A DNA stretch of 32,605 bases from Rubrivivax sp. (GTDB taxonomy: Bacteria > Pseudomonadota > Gammaproteobacteria > Burkholderiales > Burkholderiaceae_C). Below, one piece after another: positions 10,279 to 19,513 of the stretch (its first letter is position 1; the number at the start of each line of letters is the position of its first letter). The position numbers were made by a program, and so were the translations under genes. The DNA lies in NCBI GenBank assembly GCA_021297985.1, contig JAJTGU010000005.1, positions 1 through 32,605 of the forward strand, in the 5' to 3' direction. The notes under the pieces were generated by a model that was not told where the DNA came from, made no database searches, and was given only the letters and a program-made list of their open reading frames with translations.

Positions 10279-11139
10279 ATGGAAGCTCAACCCCCGCCCC
10301 CCATCCTGGTGCACGGCCCTGCCCGCGCGACGGTCCCCCTGGTGCTGGATTCACCCCATTCCGGCACCTGGATGCCGCCGGACTTTGGCAGCGTGCGCAG
10401 CGTGGCCGAGTTGCGCGAAGGCGAGGACTCGTTCATCGACGAGCTCTGGCTGCCGGCCACCACGCGCGGCGTGCCGCTGCTCGCGGCGCAGTTTCCGCGC
10501 ACCTACCTGGACCCCAACCGCGCCGCCGACGATCTGGACCCGGCGCTGTTCGCGGAAGACTGGGACGGCCCTCTGGCGCCAACCGGCAAGGCCGCCATCG
10601 GCATCGCGCTGATCTGGCGCAAGCTGCTGAACGACGCGCCGATCTACGAGCGCCGGCTTGCCAACGCCGAGATCCGCCAGCGGATCGCCCGCTGCCACAC
10701 GCCCTATCACGACACCTTGAGCCGTCTGATCGCCGATGCCGCAGCCGACCACGGCCAGGTGCTGCACATCAACTGCCACTCGATGGGCGAAAGCAGCAGC
10801 CGCGACATCGAAGGCGTGGCCGGACTGCCGCGTGCGGACATCGTGCTCGGCGACCGCGACGGCAGCACCTGCGCGCCCTGGGTGACCGCCTTCGTGCGCG
10901 ACGAACTGGCCGCCGCCGGGCTGGACGTGCGCATCAACGACCCGTTCAAGGGCGTGGAACTGGTGCGGGCCTACAGTGCGCCCGCCCTCGGCCGCCACAG
11001 CCTGCAGCTCGAGGTCAACAAGCGGCTGTACATGCACAGCGACCGGATCGAAAAGCACCGTGGGTTCGCCACGCTGCAAGCGACGCTGATGCGCCTGGTC
11101 GACCGGCTGATCGACCGCCTGGAGGAGGACACGCCATGA
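10279..11139 (+). CDS. N-formylglutamate amidohydrolase-like protein
   Basis: A 286-residue hydrolase of the N-formylglutamate amidohydrolase family, whose founding member (HutG type) releases formate from N-formylglutamate in histidine breakdown. Seen here: PLVLDSPHSGTW near the start, FPRTYLDPNRAADDLDP, and the metal-site-like block LHINCHSMGESSS. There are no other histidine-degradation genes nearby, so another N-acyl amino acid or amide may be the substrate. The start at 10279 gives the family-like N-terminus, but its ribosome binding site is weak and the frame is open upstream to 10132. The stop overlaps the next start (ATGA), so the two genes are probably translated together. Confidence 0.85.
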   Translation: MEAQPPPPILVHGPARATVPLVLDSPHSGTWMPPDFGSVRSVAELREGEDSFIDELWLPATTRGVPLLAAQFPRTYLDPNRAADDLDPALFAEDWDGPLAPTGKAAIGIALIWRKLLNDAPIYERRLANAEIRQRIARCHTPYHDTLSRLIADAAADHGQVLHINCHSMGESSSRDIEGVAGLPRADIVLGDRDGSTCAPWVTAFVRDELAAAGLDVRINDPFKGVELVRAYSAPALGRHSLQLEVNKRLYMHSDRIEKHRGFATLQATLMRLVDRLIDRLEEDTP

Positions 11140-12104
11140 GCACGACCCGCAAGGACCTGCCCGCCATCGAGCTGGCGCCCCCGGACCTGGAGCCCTGGCG
11201 GGATGGCGACACCGGTGTCGACTGGGTGCACGCCTTCGACAGCGGCCGGCCCGGACCACGCGTCATGGTGCAGGCCTTGACCCATGGCAACGAGATCTGC
11301 GGCGCGATCGCGCTCGACTGGCTGCTCACGCAGGGGTTCCGGCCCCAATGCGGGCGCCTGGTTCTGGCCTTTGCCAACGTCGCAGCCTACCGTCGATTCG
11401 ACGTGGCCGACCCCTTCGCGTCGCGTTATGTCGACGAGGACCTGAACCGGGTCTGGGACGACAAGGTGCTGCTCGGCCCCGAGGACTCATCTGAGCTTCG
11501 ACGCGCGCGTGAGCTGCGGCCCTTTGTCGACGCCAGCGAGTTGCTGCTCGACATCCATTCGATGGGCGAGCCCTGCGCGCCGCTGATGGTCTGCGGGCAG
11601 CTGGACAAGAACGCCGCCTTCGCCCGCGAGCTGGGGGTCCCGGGCGACCTGCTGATCGACACCGGCCACCCCGCCGGCCTGCGCATGATCGAGCGCGGCG
11701 CCTTCGGCCGTGCCGAAGCACCCGAGCGCGCCTTGCTGATCGAGTGCGGCCAGCACTGGGAGCGCGCTGCCGCCGACGTGGCCATCGACACCCTGGTGCG
11801 CTTTCTGGCGCTGACCGGACTGGCCGACGCCGCCTGGGCGCAGGCCCACCAGCGGCTGACGCCACCGGCGACACAACGGCTGGTCCGCGTGACCGAGCCG
11901 CTGGTCGCCCGCAGCGAGGCCTTTCGCTTTCTCGTGCCTGTGGTCGCGATGAGCGTGATCGCGCACGCCGGCACCCCGATCGCCGAGGACAACGGCCACG
12001 TCTGGCACGCGCCCTACGACAACACCGTGCTCGTGATGCCCGGTACGAACAACCTCAAGCCCGGTGGCACGGCGGTGCGGCTGGGGCGGTTCGAAACCGC
12101 ATGA
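11136..12104 (+). CDS. Succinylglutamate desuccinylase/aspartoacylase-family (M14-like) zinc hydrolase
   Basis: A 322-residue zinc-dependent deacylase-like protein. Zinc ligands are suggested by THGNEICG (His and Glu, about residues 49-56) and LLLDIHSMGEP (His). VDEDLNRVWDD carries the usual substrate-binding Asn-Arg, and LLIECGQHWE holds a candidate catalytic Glu. Family members remove succinyl, acetyl or related groups from amino acids. The GGAGGAGG ribosome site and ATGA overlap with the preceding amidohydrolase indicate a two-gene operon. With the divergent Tat-exported binding protein and Dpp transporter this suggests import and deacylation of N-acylated amino acids; the exact substrate is open. 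Confidence 0.82.
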   Translation: MSTTRKDLPAIELAPPDLEPWRDGDTGVDWVHAFDSGRPGPRVMVQALTHGNEICGAIALDWLLTQGFRPQCGRLVLAFANVAAYRRFDVADPFASRYVDEDLNRVWDDKVLLGPEDSSELRRARELRPFVDASELLLDIHSMGEPCAPLMVCGQLDKNAAFARELGVPGDLLIDTGHPAGLRMIERGAFGRAEAPERALLIECGQHWERAAADVAIDTLVRFLALTGLADAAWAQAHQRLTPPATQRLVRVTEPLVARSEAFRFLVPVVAMSVIAHAGTPIAEDNGHVWHAPYDNTVLVMPGTNNLKPGGTAVRLGRFETA

Positions 12105-12115
12105 GCGGCGCCGCG

Positions 12116-12134
12116 GGCGGGCTTCCGGCCCGCC
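12116..12134. terminator. Hairpin between convergent genes, possible bidirectional terminator
   Basis: GGCGGGC (12116-12122) and GCCCGCC (12128-12134) form a perfect 7-bp stem around TTCCG. It sits in the 36 bases between two converging stops (12104 and 12141), where a shared terminator is expected. No T-tract is present. Confidence 0.45.
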
Positions 12135-12140
12135 ACGGTC

Positions 12141-13220
12141 TCACTTGTTGACCCAGCCCAGCAAGGTGTCCAGGCTGTAGCTGACTCCAATCCGCCAACT
12201 CTTCTCGCGCCCGCCATTGGTCACTGGCGCCCCAGCGGCGTCGACCGAGTCGGACTTGGTCCAAAAGTGGCCGACGAAGAGCATGAAACCTCCATCGCCG
12301 GCCTTGCTGTCGCCCTTGGTGAACACACCGTCGGCAAATCGATAGCCGATGCCAATGCCGGCGCTGTCGAACGGGCGGCGTGTCGGCGACAGCATCAGTT
12401 TCAGCGTGATGCGCTTGGTGTCAGCCGCGTCGTATCTCCCCCAAAGATCCCCGAGCATGTAGTTCACGCCCAGATAGATCTGCTGGGGGTCCGACTGGGC
12501 GGCCAGGCGCTTCTTGGCTTGATCCCAACGCAGTTCCTTGGCGCCGCCGGGCAAGGCATCGCCGCTCAGGAACACATGCTCGGCCGGTCCGGATACGACT
12601 TCGGTCGACGCCAGGATGTCGCCTTCGGCCTTGCTGTCCTTGCGCACTTTGAAGTCCAGCAGTGCACGCGTGTGCATCAGTCTTTCTTCCCGGCTGGCGA
12701 CGCACCAGCGGGGGCCAACCTCGCTCTTGGTTTCCTTCGCCCCGGCGGTCGTCAGGCCAGGAAGCAGCTTGGACATCACAAGATCCAACACCTTGGATGC
12801 ACCGTCGCCGAACACCGTCTGCCGCTTGTTCTCCTTGAACAGGACCTGGTGGGGCGGGACGGCATTGCATTGCGACCCTTTGGCGTTGGCGTCGATGTAG
12901 ACCTGATGCACCCGGACCAGGTCGCCTTGGGTCGCCATCGTTCGTCCAGCGGTACAGACCTCGAACCCTCGTGCGCCGGTCAGTGTCTCGCCACCGAGCA
13001 GCGGACTTGATTGGTCGTCCCGCGAGGGAGTGCGACACAGGAACACGGGTACATCAATCGCCTGATCCTTCGCCGAACCAGCGGTTTGGCCGAACGCCTC
13101 GACCTTGACGTTGGAAAGCAGGACTTCGTACTTGGGCTGCGCATGTGCCCAACCGGCTGTGACCACAAGAGCCAGGGCTGCAACGCAGTGGGCACCGACG
13201 CGCGTCGAGTTTCGATTCAT
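12141..13220 (-). CDS. Exported protein of unknown function, possibly outer-membrane
   Basis: A 359-residue protein that I do not recognise. A clear signal peptide (hydrophobic CVAALALVVTAGWAHA, then QPKYEV) precedes a mature part with few cysteines. The last third alternates short strands (ITLKLMLSP, AGIGIGYRFADG, GGFMLFVGHFW, SWRIGVSYSLDTLLGW). This could be an outer-membrane-like beta-structure with an aromatic last strand. CAGGAGA five bases before ATG 13220 fixes the start. Base and codon use look less GC-rich than the neighbours, hinting at acquisition. It stands alone between a convergent hydrolase gene and the Anbu gene. Confidence 0.7.
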   Translation of the reverse strand: MNRNSTRVGAHCVAALALVVTAGWAHAQPKYEVLLSNVKVEAFGQTAGSAKDQAIDVPVFLCRTPSRDDQSSPLLGGETLTGARGFEVCTAGRTMATQGDLVRVHQVYIDANAKGSQCNAVPPHQVLFKENKRQTVFGDGASKVLDLVMSKLLPGLTTAGAKETKSEVGPRWCVASREERLMHTRALLDFKVRKDSKAEGDILASTEVVSGPAEHVFLSGDALPGGAKELRWDQAKKRLAAQSDPQQIYLGVNYMLGDLWGRYDAADTKRITLKLMLSPTRRPFDSAGIGIGYRFADGVFTKGDSKAGDGGFMLFVGHFWTKSDSVDAAGAPVTNGGREKSWRIGVSYSLDTLLGWVNK

Positions 13221-13406
13221 GGAGATCTCCTGCCCGCGGTACTTGATGCGGGGTACAGGCATGCTGACAAACTGCAGATCGCCGTCATCGATCCTTCGAT
13301 GCAGGTCAATTCGCGTCGATTGCAGCTTGCGCCCCCCACGCAGGGGGCAGCGGCTCAGCCGTCGATTGCCTTCGTCACCTCTTGGGCCGACTCGACCGGC
13401 CGCGCC

Positions 13407-14243
13407 TCAGACGATCTTCTCGCCCGGGTGGCCGATCTTGCGCATCGGCTCGTAGCGCGCACTGCTGGCCAGCAGCGGGTGCTGGCCGGTGCCCGCGGCG
13501 TCGGGCTGCCACTGCGGGTCCTCGATGCCCTCGAAGACCTCGCGCAGGCGCTGGCCCCAGGTGCTGCGGATCATCTGGAAGTACGGGTTGTGCTCGTCGA
13601 TGCAGACATGCTGCTCGCTCTGGAACGTGCCCTCGCGGTAGACCAGCAGGTCCAGTGGCAGGCCGACGCTCAGGTTGGACTTCAGCGTCGAGTCCATCGA
13701 CACCAGCGCGCACTTGGCGGCTTCGGCCAGTTCGGTCGCGGGGGTCAGCACGCGGTCGAGGATGGGCTTGCCGTACTTGCTTTCGCCGACCTGGAAGAAC
13801 AGCGTCTCGCGCGTCGCCTCGATGAAGTTGCCGGCCGAATAGACGAGGAACAGGCGCATCGCCTCGCCGGCGATCTGGCCGCCGAAGATCATGCTGGCGT
13901 TGAAGTCGATGCCTGCGGCCTTGAAGCTCGCGCCGTCGGTGGCGTAGACGCGGCGCACCGCGCTGCCCAGCACGCGCGCCGCGTCGAACATCGACGGCGC
14001 GTTCCAGATCGTCAACGGCTCCTGGCCGCCGCCCCGCTCGAGCTTCTCGACCTGCAGGATCTCGCGCACGCTCTGGCTGATCGAGAGGTTGCCGGCCGAC
14101 AGCATGACCATGAAGCGGTCGCCCGGGCGCTCGTAGATGATCATCTTGCGGAAGGTGCTGATCGCGTCCAGACCGGCATTGGTACGCGAGTCGGACAGGA
14201 AGACAAGGCCTTGGTCCAGGCGGATGCCGACGCAGTAGGTCAC
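13407..14243 (-). CDS. Anbu (proteasome-type peptidase)
   Basis: A 278-residue Ntn-hydrolase of the Anbu group (COG3484), a bacterial relative of proteasome beta subunits. The sequence starts [20 protein letters not shown]; Thr2 would become the nucleophile after Met removal. The family blocks [37 protein letters not shown] and [20 protein letters not shown] are all present. The GTG start (14243) overlaps the mutS stop (GTGA) and has GGAG about 9 bases upstream, so it should be coupled to mutS translation. The C-terminus, after about residue 240, extends beyond the usual length. The partners that usually accompany Anbu (circularly permuted ATP-grasp, alpha-E and transglutaminase-like proteins) are absent from this window. 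Confidence 0.88.
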   Translation of the reverse strand: MTYCVGIRLDQGLVFLSDSRTNAGLDAISTFRKMIIYERPGDRFMVMLSAGNLSISQSVREILQVEKLERGGGQEPLTIWNAPSMFDAARVLGSAVRRVYATDGASFKAAGIDFNASMIFGGQIAGEAMRLFLVYSAGNFIEATRETLFFQVGESKYGKPILDRVLTPATELAEAAKCALVSMDSTLKSNLSVGLPLDLLVYREGTFQSEQHVCIDEHNPYFQMIRSTWGQRLREVFEGIEDPQWQPDAAGTGQHPLLASSARYEPMRKIGHPGEKIV

Positions 14244-16999
14244 GGGTTGGGCTCCAGGGAAGCGGTGGTCTCTTCGAGCAGGCTCTTCAGCCGGTACAGC
14301 GCCGCCTGCGCGTCGCGCGGGCTCAGCGCATCGGGGTCGATCTGTGCCAGCGCGGCTTCCACGGCCGACACCGCCGACACCGCAGCCACGCCGGGCACGA
14401 CCGCGGTCTCGGCATCGGTCAACGACACCGGCGCGGCGGCAAACAGGTCGATCTGCGCCTGCTGCGCCGCAGCCTGCGACTCCAGCGCCTGCAGCGTCGC
14501 CTGCGCCTGGCGCAGCACGGCGGGTGGCATGCCGGCGAGCCGCGCCACCTGCACGCCGTAGCTGCGGCTCGCCGGGCCGGGCTCGAGCTGGTGCAGGAAG
14601 ACGATGTCGCGCCCGCTTTCGGCCGCGCTGACGTGCCAGTTGGCCGCCTGAGGATGGCCCACGGGGAACTCGGTCAGCTCGAAGTAGTGGGTGGCAAACA
14701 GGCAGAACGCGCGCAGCCGGTCGTGCAGGTGGCTGGCGATGGCCGACGCCAGCGCCAGACCGTCGAAGGTGCTGGTGCCGCGGCCGATCTCGTCCATCAG
14801 GACCAGGCTGTGTTCGCCCGCGCCGTGCAGGATCGCAGCCGCCTCGGTCATCTCGAGCATGAAGGTCGACTGCGCGTTGGCCAGGTCGTCGCTGGCGCCG
14901 ATGCGGGTGTGGATGGCGTCGATCGGCCCCAGCCGGCAGGCGCTGGCCGGCACATACGAGCCGACGGCCGCCAGCAGCACGATCAGCGCCACCTGGCGCA
15001 TGAAGGTGCTTTTGCCGCCCATGTTGGGCCCGGTGATCACCAGCATCTTGGTCCGCGCGTCAAGCCGGCAGTCGTTGGCGATGAACGGCGCGCCGGTGGT
15101 CTCGTTCAGCCGCGCCTGCACCACCGGATGGCGTCCGGCGACGATGTCGATGCAGGGCTGCGGCACGAACTGCGGCGCACACCAGTGCAGCGTCGCCGCC
15201 CTCTCGGCCAGGCAGGCCAGCACGTCGAGCGCCGCCAGGGCCGCGGCCAGGGCCTGCAGCGCCGGCAGGTGCGGCAGCAAGGCCGAGAGCAGCTGCTCGT
15301 AGAGCCACTTCTCGCGGGCCAGCGATCGTTCCTGCGCCGACAGGGCCTTGTCCTCGAAGGCCTTGAGCTCGGGCGTGATGAAGCGCTCGGCATTCTTCAG
15401 CGTCTGCCGGCGCTGATAGTCCGCCGGCACCCGCGACAGCTGCGACGCCGTGACCTCGATGTGGAAGCCATGGACCTTGTTGAAGGCCACGCGCAGGTTC
15501 GGGATCCCGGTGCGGTCACGCTCGCGGCGCTCCAGGTCCAGCAGGTAGGCGTCGCAATTGGCGCCGATGCCGCGCAGCTCGTCGAGCGTGTCGTCGACGC
15601 CATCGGCGATGACACCGCCGTCGCGCAGCAGCGGTGCCGGCTCGGCCGCCAGCGCACACAGCGCCTCGGCGATCGCCGCGTCCGGGGCCAGTGCCGACGC
15701 CAGCTCGCGCAGCAGAAGCGGCGCCGCGTCGTGCGCCAGGTCGGGCAAGGCGGCACGCAGCGCGGGCAGGGCCGCGAGCGTGTCGCGCAGGCCGGCCAGC
15801 TCACGCGGGCGGACCTGGCCCAGCGCCAGCCGGGCGCTGGTGCGCTCGACATCGCTGACCCCGCGCAGTGCCACGCGCAGCGGCTCGTAGCCCGCCTCGA
15901 TCAGGGCCTGGACCGCACGCTGGCGCGCCACGGCCTCGCCGCGGTCGCGTCGCGGGTTCGTCAACCAGTGGCGCAGGCGGCGGCTGCCCATGCCGGTGGC
16001 GCAGGTGTCGAGCAGCGACAGCAAGGTCGGCGCGCTTTCGCCACGCAGCGTCTGCACCAGCTCGAGGTTGCGTTGCGTGGCCGGCGGCAGCGTCAGCAGC
16101 TCCTGACTGCGGCCGACCGTGACGTGTCGCACATGGGCCAGCGCCGGCAAGGTGGCAGCACTGGCGCCACTGGCCGCACCAGCGGTGGTGTGTTCGGCAT
16201 AGGCCAGCAAGGCCGCGGCTGCGGCATGGGCCAGCGGCAGGCCTTGCGCGCCCAGCCCGTCCAGGCTGGCGACCTGCAACTGCGCGCACAGCTTGCGCTC
16301 GCCAAGCGCGCTGTCCCATTGCCAGCCGGCGCGGCCGGTGCGCGGCACGTTCAGCGCCAAGGCAGCCGCCGGCAGCGGGGTGGGCGAATCGCGGTCGAAC
16401 AACAGCTCGGCGGGTTCCAGCCGCGCCATCCACGCGGGCAGCTCGGCCTCGCTGCACTCCGCCAGGCCCAGCTCGCCGCTGGCCAGTGTCAGCCAGGCCA
16501 GACCAAACGCCGGTCCGCCCACGACCGCACGGCCCTTGGCCGGCGCTGCCCGGTGCAAGGCCACGAGCCGGGTGTCGGCTCGCTCAGCCAGCAGCTCGCC
16601 GTCGGTCAGGGTGCCGGGCGTGACCACGCGCACCACCTTGCGCTCGACGGGCCCCTTGGCCGTCGCGACGTCGCCCACCTGCTCGGCGATCGCGACCGCC
16701 TCGCCGGCCTTGACCAGCCGCGCGAGGTAGCCCTCCAGGGCATGCACCGGCACACCGGCCATCACGACCGGCTCGCCAGCGCTCTGCCCACGTGCGGTGA
16801 GCGTGATGTCCAGCAGGCGATGCGCCTTCTTCGCGTCGTCGAAGAACAGCTCGTAGAAATCGCCCATGCGATAGAGCACCAGCGTCTCGGGGTGCTCGGC
16901 CTTGATGCGCAGGTACTGCTGCATCATGGGCGTGTGGGCAGAGAGATCGCCCTTCAGCAACTCGGCGGTGGAGATCGGTTCGTTCATGAAGCCGAGCAT
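14240..16999 (-). CDS. mutS: DNA mismatch repair protein MutS
   Basis: A complete MutS of about 919 residues (E. coli MutS is 853), which recognises mismatches and, with ATP, recruits MutL. The mismatch-binding Phe-X-Glu lies in [14 protein letters not shown] (Phe48, Glu50). The ATPase domain has Walker [14 protein letters not shown] (about 655) and Walker [17 protein letters not shown] (about 735). Near the C-terminus, [20 protein letters not shown] fits the tetramerisation segment. Both ATG 16999 and ATG 16987 are plausible; neither has a good Shine-Dalgarno. It shares a GTGA overlap with the Anbu gene downstream. Confidence 0.97.
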   Translation of the reverse strand: MLGFMNEPISTAELLKGDLSAHTPMMQQYLRIKAEHPETLVLYRMGDFYELFFDDAKKAHRLLDITLTARGQSAGEPVVMAGVPVHALEGYLARLVKAGEAVAIAEQVGDVATAKGPVERKVVRVVTPGTLTDGELLAERADTRLVALHRAAPAKGRAVVGGPAFGLAWLTLASGELGLAECSEAELPAWMARLEPAELLFDRDSPTPLPAAALALNVPRTGRAGWQWDSALGERKLCAQLQVASLDGLGAQGLPLAHAAAAALLAYAEHTTAGAASGASAATLPALAHVRHVTVGRSQELLTLPPATQRNLELVQTLRGESAPTLLSLLDTCATGMGSRRLRHWLTNPRRDRGEAVARQRAVQALIEAGYEPLRVALRGVSDVERTSARLALGQVRPRELAGLRDTLAALPALRAALPDLAHDAAPLLLRELASALAPDAAIAEALCALAAEPAPLLRDGGVIADGVDDTLDELRGIGANCDAYLLDLERRERDRTGIPNLRVAFNKVHGFHIEVTASQLSRVPADYQRRQTLKNAERFITPELKAFEDKALSAQERSLAREKWLYEQLLSALLPHLPALQALAAALAALDVLACLAERAATLHWCAPQFVPQPCIDIVAGRHPVVQARLNETTGAPFIANDCRLDARTKMLVITGPNMGGKSTFMRQVALIVLLAAVGSYVPASACRLGPIDAIHTRIGASDDLANAQSTFMLEMTEAAAILHGAGEHSLVLMDEIGRGTSTFDGLALASAIASHLHDRLRAFCLFATHYFELTEFPVGHPQAANWHVSAAESGRDIVFLHQLEPGPASRSYGVQVARLAGMPPAVLRQAQATLQALESQAAAQQAQIDLFAAAPVSLTDAETAVVPGVAAVSAVSAVEAALAQIDPDALSPRDAQAALYRLKSLLEETTASLEPNP

Positions 17000-17409
17000 C
17001 TTAGGCGAGGCACGCAGGACGCCTGGGAGCCAAGCCGGGGCCAGAGGACCCGTCCATCCGAGCCCTCAAGCGGCGCTCGCCACTGAGGTCAACCACGTCC
17101 AGGTTCTGTGTCGAAGCGAACGGCTCAGTACCCGCCGTTCGGGCGTGCCGGCAGTCGGCCATCAGCGGCAGCCCACCGAGCCCTGCTTTCAAGCAGCCCA
17201 ACGAACTTCAATCGCCACTGTCCCGGCACCGTTCTTCTCAGCGTTCTCCTGGCTCTCGTTGATGGCCTGCGGCGTCGACAACCGGACGCGTGCAGGCGGA
17301 TGCGCGCCGGTTGCTCTGGCACGGTGTTCGACTGCTTGACCGAGGGCTGTCGCGCCGTGTTCGACAGCCCACAGACCGCCGCTGCCTTTCGCGCCTACCC
17401 TGAACGGCG
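17000..17409. other. 410-base stretch without a gene
   Basis: It lies between the divergent mutS and DUF6064-like genes. The short open frames on both strands look like no protein I know and have poor starts. Two hairpins stand out: an 8-bp perfect stem CGAACGGC/GCCGTTCG (17117-17124 with 17134-17141), and CTGCTT/AAGCAG (17183-17188 with 17191-17196). The mutS promoter and that of the plus-strand chain must lie here or nearby, but I cannot place them. It may be decayed coding sequence. Confidence 0.5.
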
Positions 17410-17886
17410 ATGGCGCTCCCGTTCATGATCGAGCAGTTTCACGGTGTCTTCCGTGACTACAACACTTCCATGTGGCCGGCACCGTGGTTCCTGGTCGCCA
17501 TGGCTCTGGCCGCAGTGGTTGCGGCGCTGAGACCTCGGCCCTGGTCGGGCGTTGCCGTGTCCGCCATCCTCGGGGTGCTCTGGGCCTGGATCGCCCTGGC
17601 CTACCACCTGGCCTTCATTTCGCGCATCAGTCCTCCCGCCTATGCGTTTGCCGCGCTCTCGATGCTGCCGTGCCCGACGACGATCTTCACCATCGGCATG
17701 CTGTGCTTCGCAGTGCCGCCAACACCGCGCAGCCCCTTGATCGTTCCCGTGTTGTGGTGCCTTGTCGGTGCCCAGGCTGCGTTTCTCCTCGGCGTGCAGC
17801 CTGACCTCGGGCTCATTGCTTCCGGCGCGGTGGGCGTGGCTCTGCTGGCGACCGCGGGCGGACAACCTTGGACACTGAGATCATGA
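17410..17886 (+). CDS. DUF6064-like membrane protein, apparently shortened
   Basis: A 158-residue integral membrane protein with about four to five helices. The opening LPFMIEQFHGVFRDYNTSMW, the segment WIALAYHLAFISRISPPAYA, and LPCPTTIFTIGML with FLLGVQPDLGL match what I recall of the DUF6064 family, whose function is unknown. In that family I recall some 50-60 residues (one or two helices) between the PAYA and CPTTIF segments. Here they are joined directly near position 17660, suggesting an in-frame deletion. The stop overlaps the next start (ATGA). No convincing Shine-Dalgarno precedes ATG 17410. First gene of the plus-strand chain. Confidence 0.65.
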   Translation: MALPFMIEQFHGVFRDYNTSMWPAPWFLVAMALAAVVAALRPRPWSGVAVSAILGVLWAWIALAYHLAFISRISPPAYAFAALSMLPCPTTIFTIGMLCFAVPPTPRSPLIVPVLWCLVGAQAAFLLGVQPDLGLIASGAVGVALLATAGGQPWTLRS

Positions 17887-18992
17887 TCACTCGCAGACAG
17901 TTTGCCGCCTCGGCGCCGTACTGGGTGGCCAGCCCTTTGGCGCTTTCCGGCTGTTCCCAAGAGCCCGCAGCGGATGGCTACGAAGCGGTCGCTGCGCGCA
18001 TTTGGCAGTCGGGTGCCGTGACGGGGCGCAGTGGCGCCGCACTCGGTCGGGAGCTGGTTCGCCACGCCACGCTGGCCCCGTCCAGCCACAACACGCAGTG
18101 CTGGAGGTTCGCACTCGACGGCAACGGCCGATCCATCACCGTCCTTCCCGACCTGGCGCGTCGCTGCCCTGCTGTCGACCCGGACGACCATCACGTCTTC
18201 GTCTCGCTGGGCTGCGCCACCGAGAACCTGATACAGGCCGCACTCGCGCACGGCCTCAAGGGCGAGGTGCAGTTCGACCCAACCGGCGACGCGGTGCGCG
18301 TGGCGCTTGAACCCACTCGAGCTCAGACCACACCCCTGTTCACGGCCATCCCCGCCCGCCAGTGCACACGAGGCAACTACGACGGCAAGCCGCTGTCGGT
18401 CGAAGAACTGGCGCTGCTGCAACGCGTCGGCAGTTCGGACACCGTGCGCCTGCTGCTGCTGACGGAGCGAGCGGCGATGGAGCAGACGCTGGACTACGTG
18501 ATTGAAGGCAACACGGCGCAGCTGGCCGATGCCGCCTTCGTCAAGGAGCTGAAGGCCTGGATCCGCTTCAACGGCGCCGATGCCGTTCGCACCCGCGACG
18601 GGCTGTACAGCGTGTGCACGGGCAATCCGAACATCCCGTCCTGGATCGGCGACCTGACGTTTCGGTGGCTCCTCGCCCCGAAGGGCGAGAACGAAAAGGC
18701 TGCGCGACAGGTACGCAGCTCCGCCGGCATCGCGATCTTCGTCGGCCAAGCCGCCGACAAGGCGCATTGGGTGGAGGTGGGGCGCTGCTACGAGCGCTTC
18801 GCGCTGCAGGCCACGGCGCTGGGAATCCGCAATGCCTTCCTGAACCAGCCCGTTGAAGTCTCGGCGCTGCGCCCGCCCTTCGCTGCCGCACTGGGCCTGA
18901 CGGGTCAGCGGCCCGACCTGGTCGTGCGATTCGGTCGCGGCCCGGTGATGCCGCGCTCGCTGCGACGGCCGGTCGAGGCCGTGCTGGTGTGA
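17883..18992 (+). CDS. Nitroreductase-fold protein (Acg-like), Tat-exported lipoprotein
   Basis: A 369-residue protein resembling the Acg-like FMN-binding nitroreductase group. Blocks typical of the fold: LVRHATLAPSSHNTQCWRF (flavin-binding start), HHVFVSLGCATENLIQAA, ARQCTRGNYDGKPL and ERFALQATALGIRNAFLNQP. The N-terminus combines twin arginines (MITRRQFAAS) with a lipobox (LALSGC, Cys24), so it would be exported folded and anchored in the envelope. Acg-like proteins may bind flavin without ordinary reductase activity; the substrate is unknown. ATG 17883 overlaps the previous stop (ATGA); a TTG at 17868 is also in frame. The stop overlaps a GTG that would begin the next, broken gene. Confidence 0.8.
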   Translation: MITRRQFAASAPYWVASPLALSGCSQEPAADGYEAVAARIWQSGAVTGRSGAALGRELVRHATLAPSSHNTQCWRFALDGNGRSITVLPDLARRCPAVDPDDHHVFVSLGCATENLIQAALAHGLKGEVQFDPTGDAVRVALEPTRAQTTPLFTAIPARQCTRGNYDGKPLSVEELALLQRVGSSDTVRLLLLTERAAMEQTLDYVIEGNTAQLADAAFVKELKAWIRFNGADAVRTRDGLYSVCTGNPNIPSWIGDLTFRWLLAPKGENEKAARQVRSSAGIAIFVGQAADKAHWVEVGRCYERFALQATALGIRNAFLNQPVEVSALRPPFAAALGLTGQRPDLVVRFGRGPVMPRSLRRPVEAVLV

Positions 18993-19513
18993 TCGGCACG
19001 ATGAGAGCCCATGGAACTGCGATGAACGTGCTGATGTGGCTGAGGTTTGCGCTAGGCGCGCTGGTTCGCGTGCACATCAGCCTGCTCGAATCGGGCAGCG
19101 TTGGCGCGCAGGGCCGGCTGCCCTCACCCGCGAGGTTTGACACGCAGGCCAGGCGTTCTTTGGAATTCCCAGGTGGATGTCTTTCCCGGCGTGCCCGCGC
19201 AGGTGGAGATGCGCTGCCTTGCGGATAGCCCGTGGAATCCCACTGCGTTTGCGGCCCAGCCAGGGCGCGCGGCGTGACGCCATCGACGACGCTTGCGCCA
19301 ACGCCACCGTCGTCGATGGCCCGATCACCTGACCTTGCTGTTCTGCCTCAACGACGCCAACTTGATCGCTTCCGTGCGCGCCGAGGTGCGGGCGTGGGAA
19401 AGGACGGCATGCTGATTCCGATGGCCGGTGAAGCCTCCCGGGTGCGGCCTGAGGGCCGCAAGGCGTCCCTCATCGGGACCGTCCAGAAGCTGCGCTGCGA
19501 GTTCTCGCCGTGA
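18989..19513 (+). pseudogene. Multiply frameshifted gene of unknown family
   Basis: No single frame is open across this stretch, but convincing protein segments follow one another in different frames. The GTG at 18989 opens MIGTMRAHGTAMNVLMWL. Then come SQVDVFPGVPAQVEMRCLAD (from about 19167, next frame, reaching a stop at 19275), RRDAIDDACANATVVDG (about 19267-19320, third frame), DHLTLLFCLNDANLIASVR (from 19323), and MLIPMAGEASRVRPEGRKAS (19409 to the TGA at 19511-19513). The first start and last stop are in the same frame, 525 bases apart, and both overlap neighbouring genes by four bases. An original gene of about 174 codons with several indels that cancel out is the simplest reading. Clustered sequencing errors are the alternative. 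I do not recognise the family. Confidence 0.6.

Noticed and set aside
10077..12104. 675-codon plus-strand frame containing the M14-like enzyme
   Set aside because: Upstream of ATG 11136 it is an off-frame reading of the amidohydrolase gene. It is not a fusion protein.
13331..13348. GCCCCC/GGGGGC hairpin downstream of the Anbu gene
   Set aside because: About 60 bases past the stop, six-bp stem and no T-tract; too weak to call as a terminator.
17105..17230. Possible integron attC site or cassette boundary
   Set aside because: The inverted repeats lack paired attC core sites and no integrase is near.
17640..18767. 375-codon minus-strand frame
   Set aside because: Antisense of the nitroreductase-fold gene, which has clear family motifs on the plus strand.
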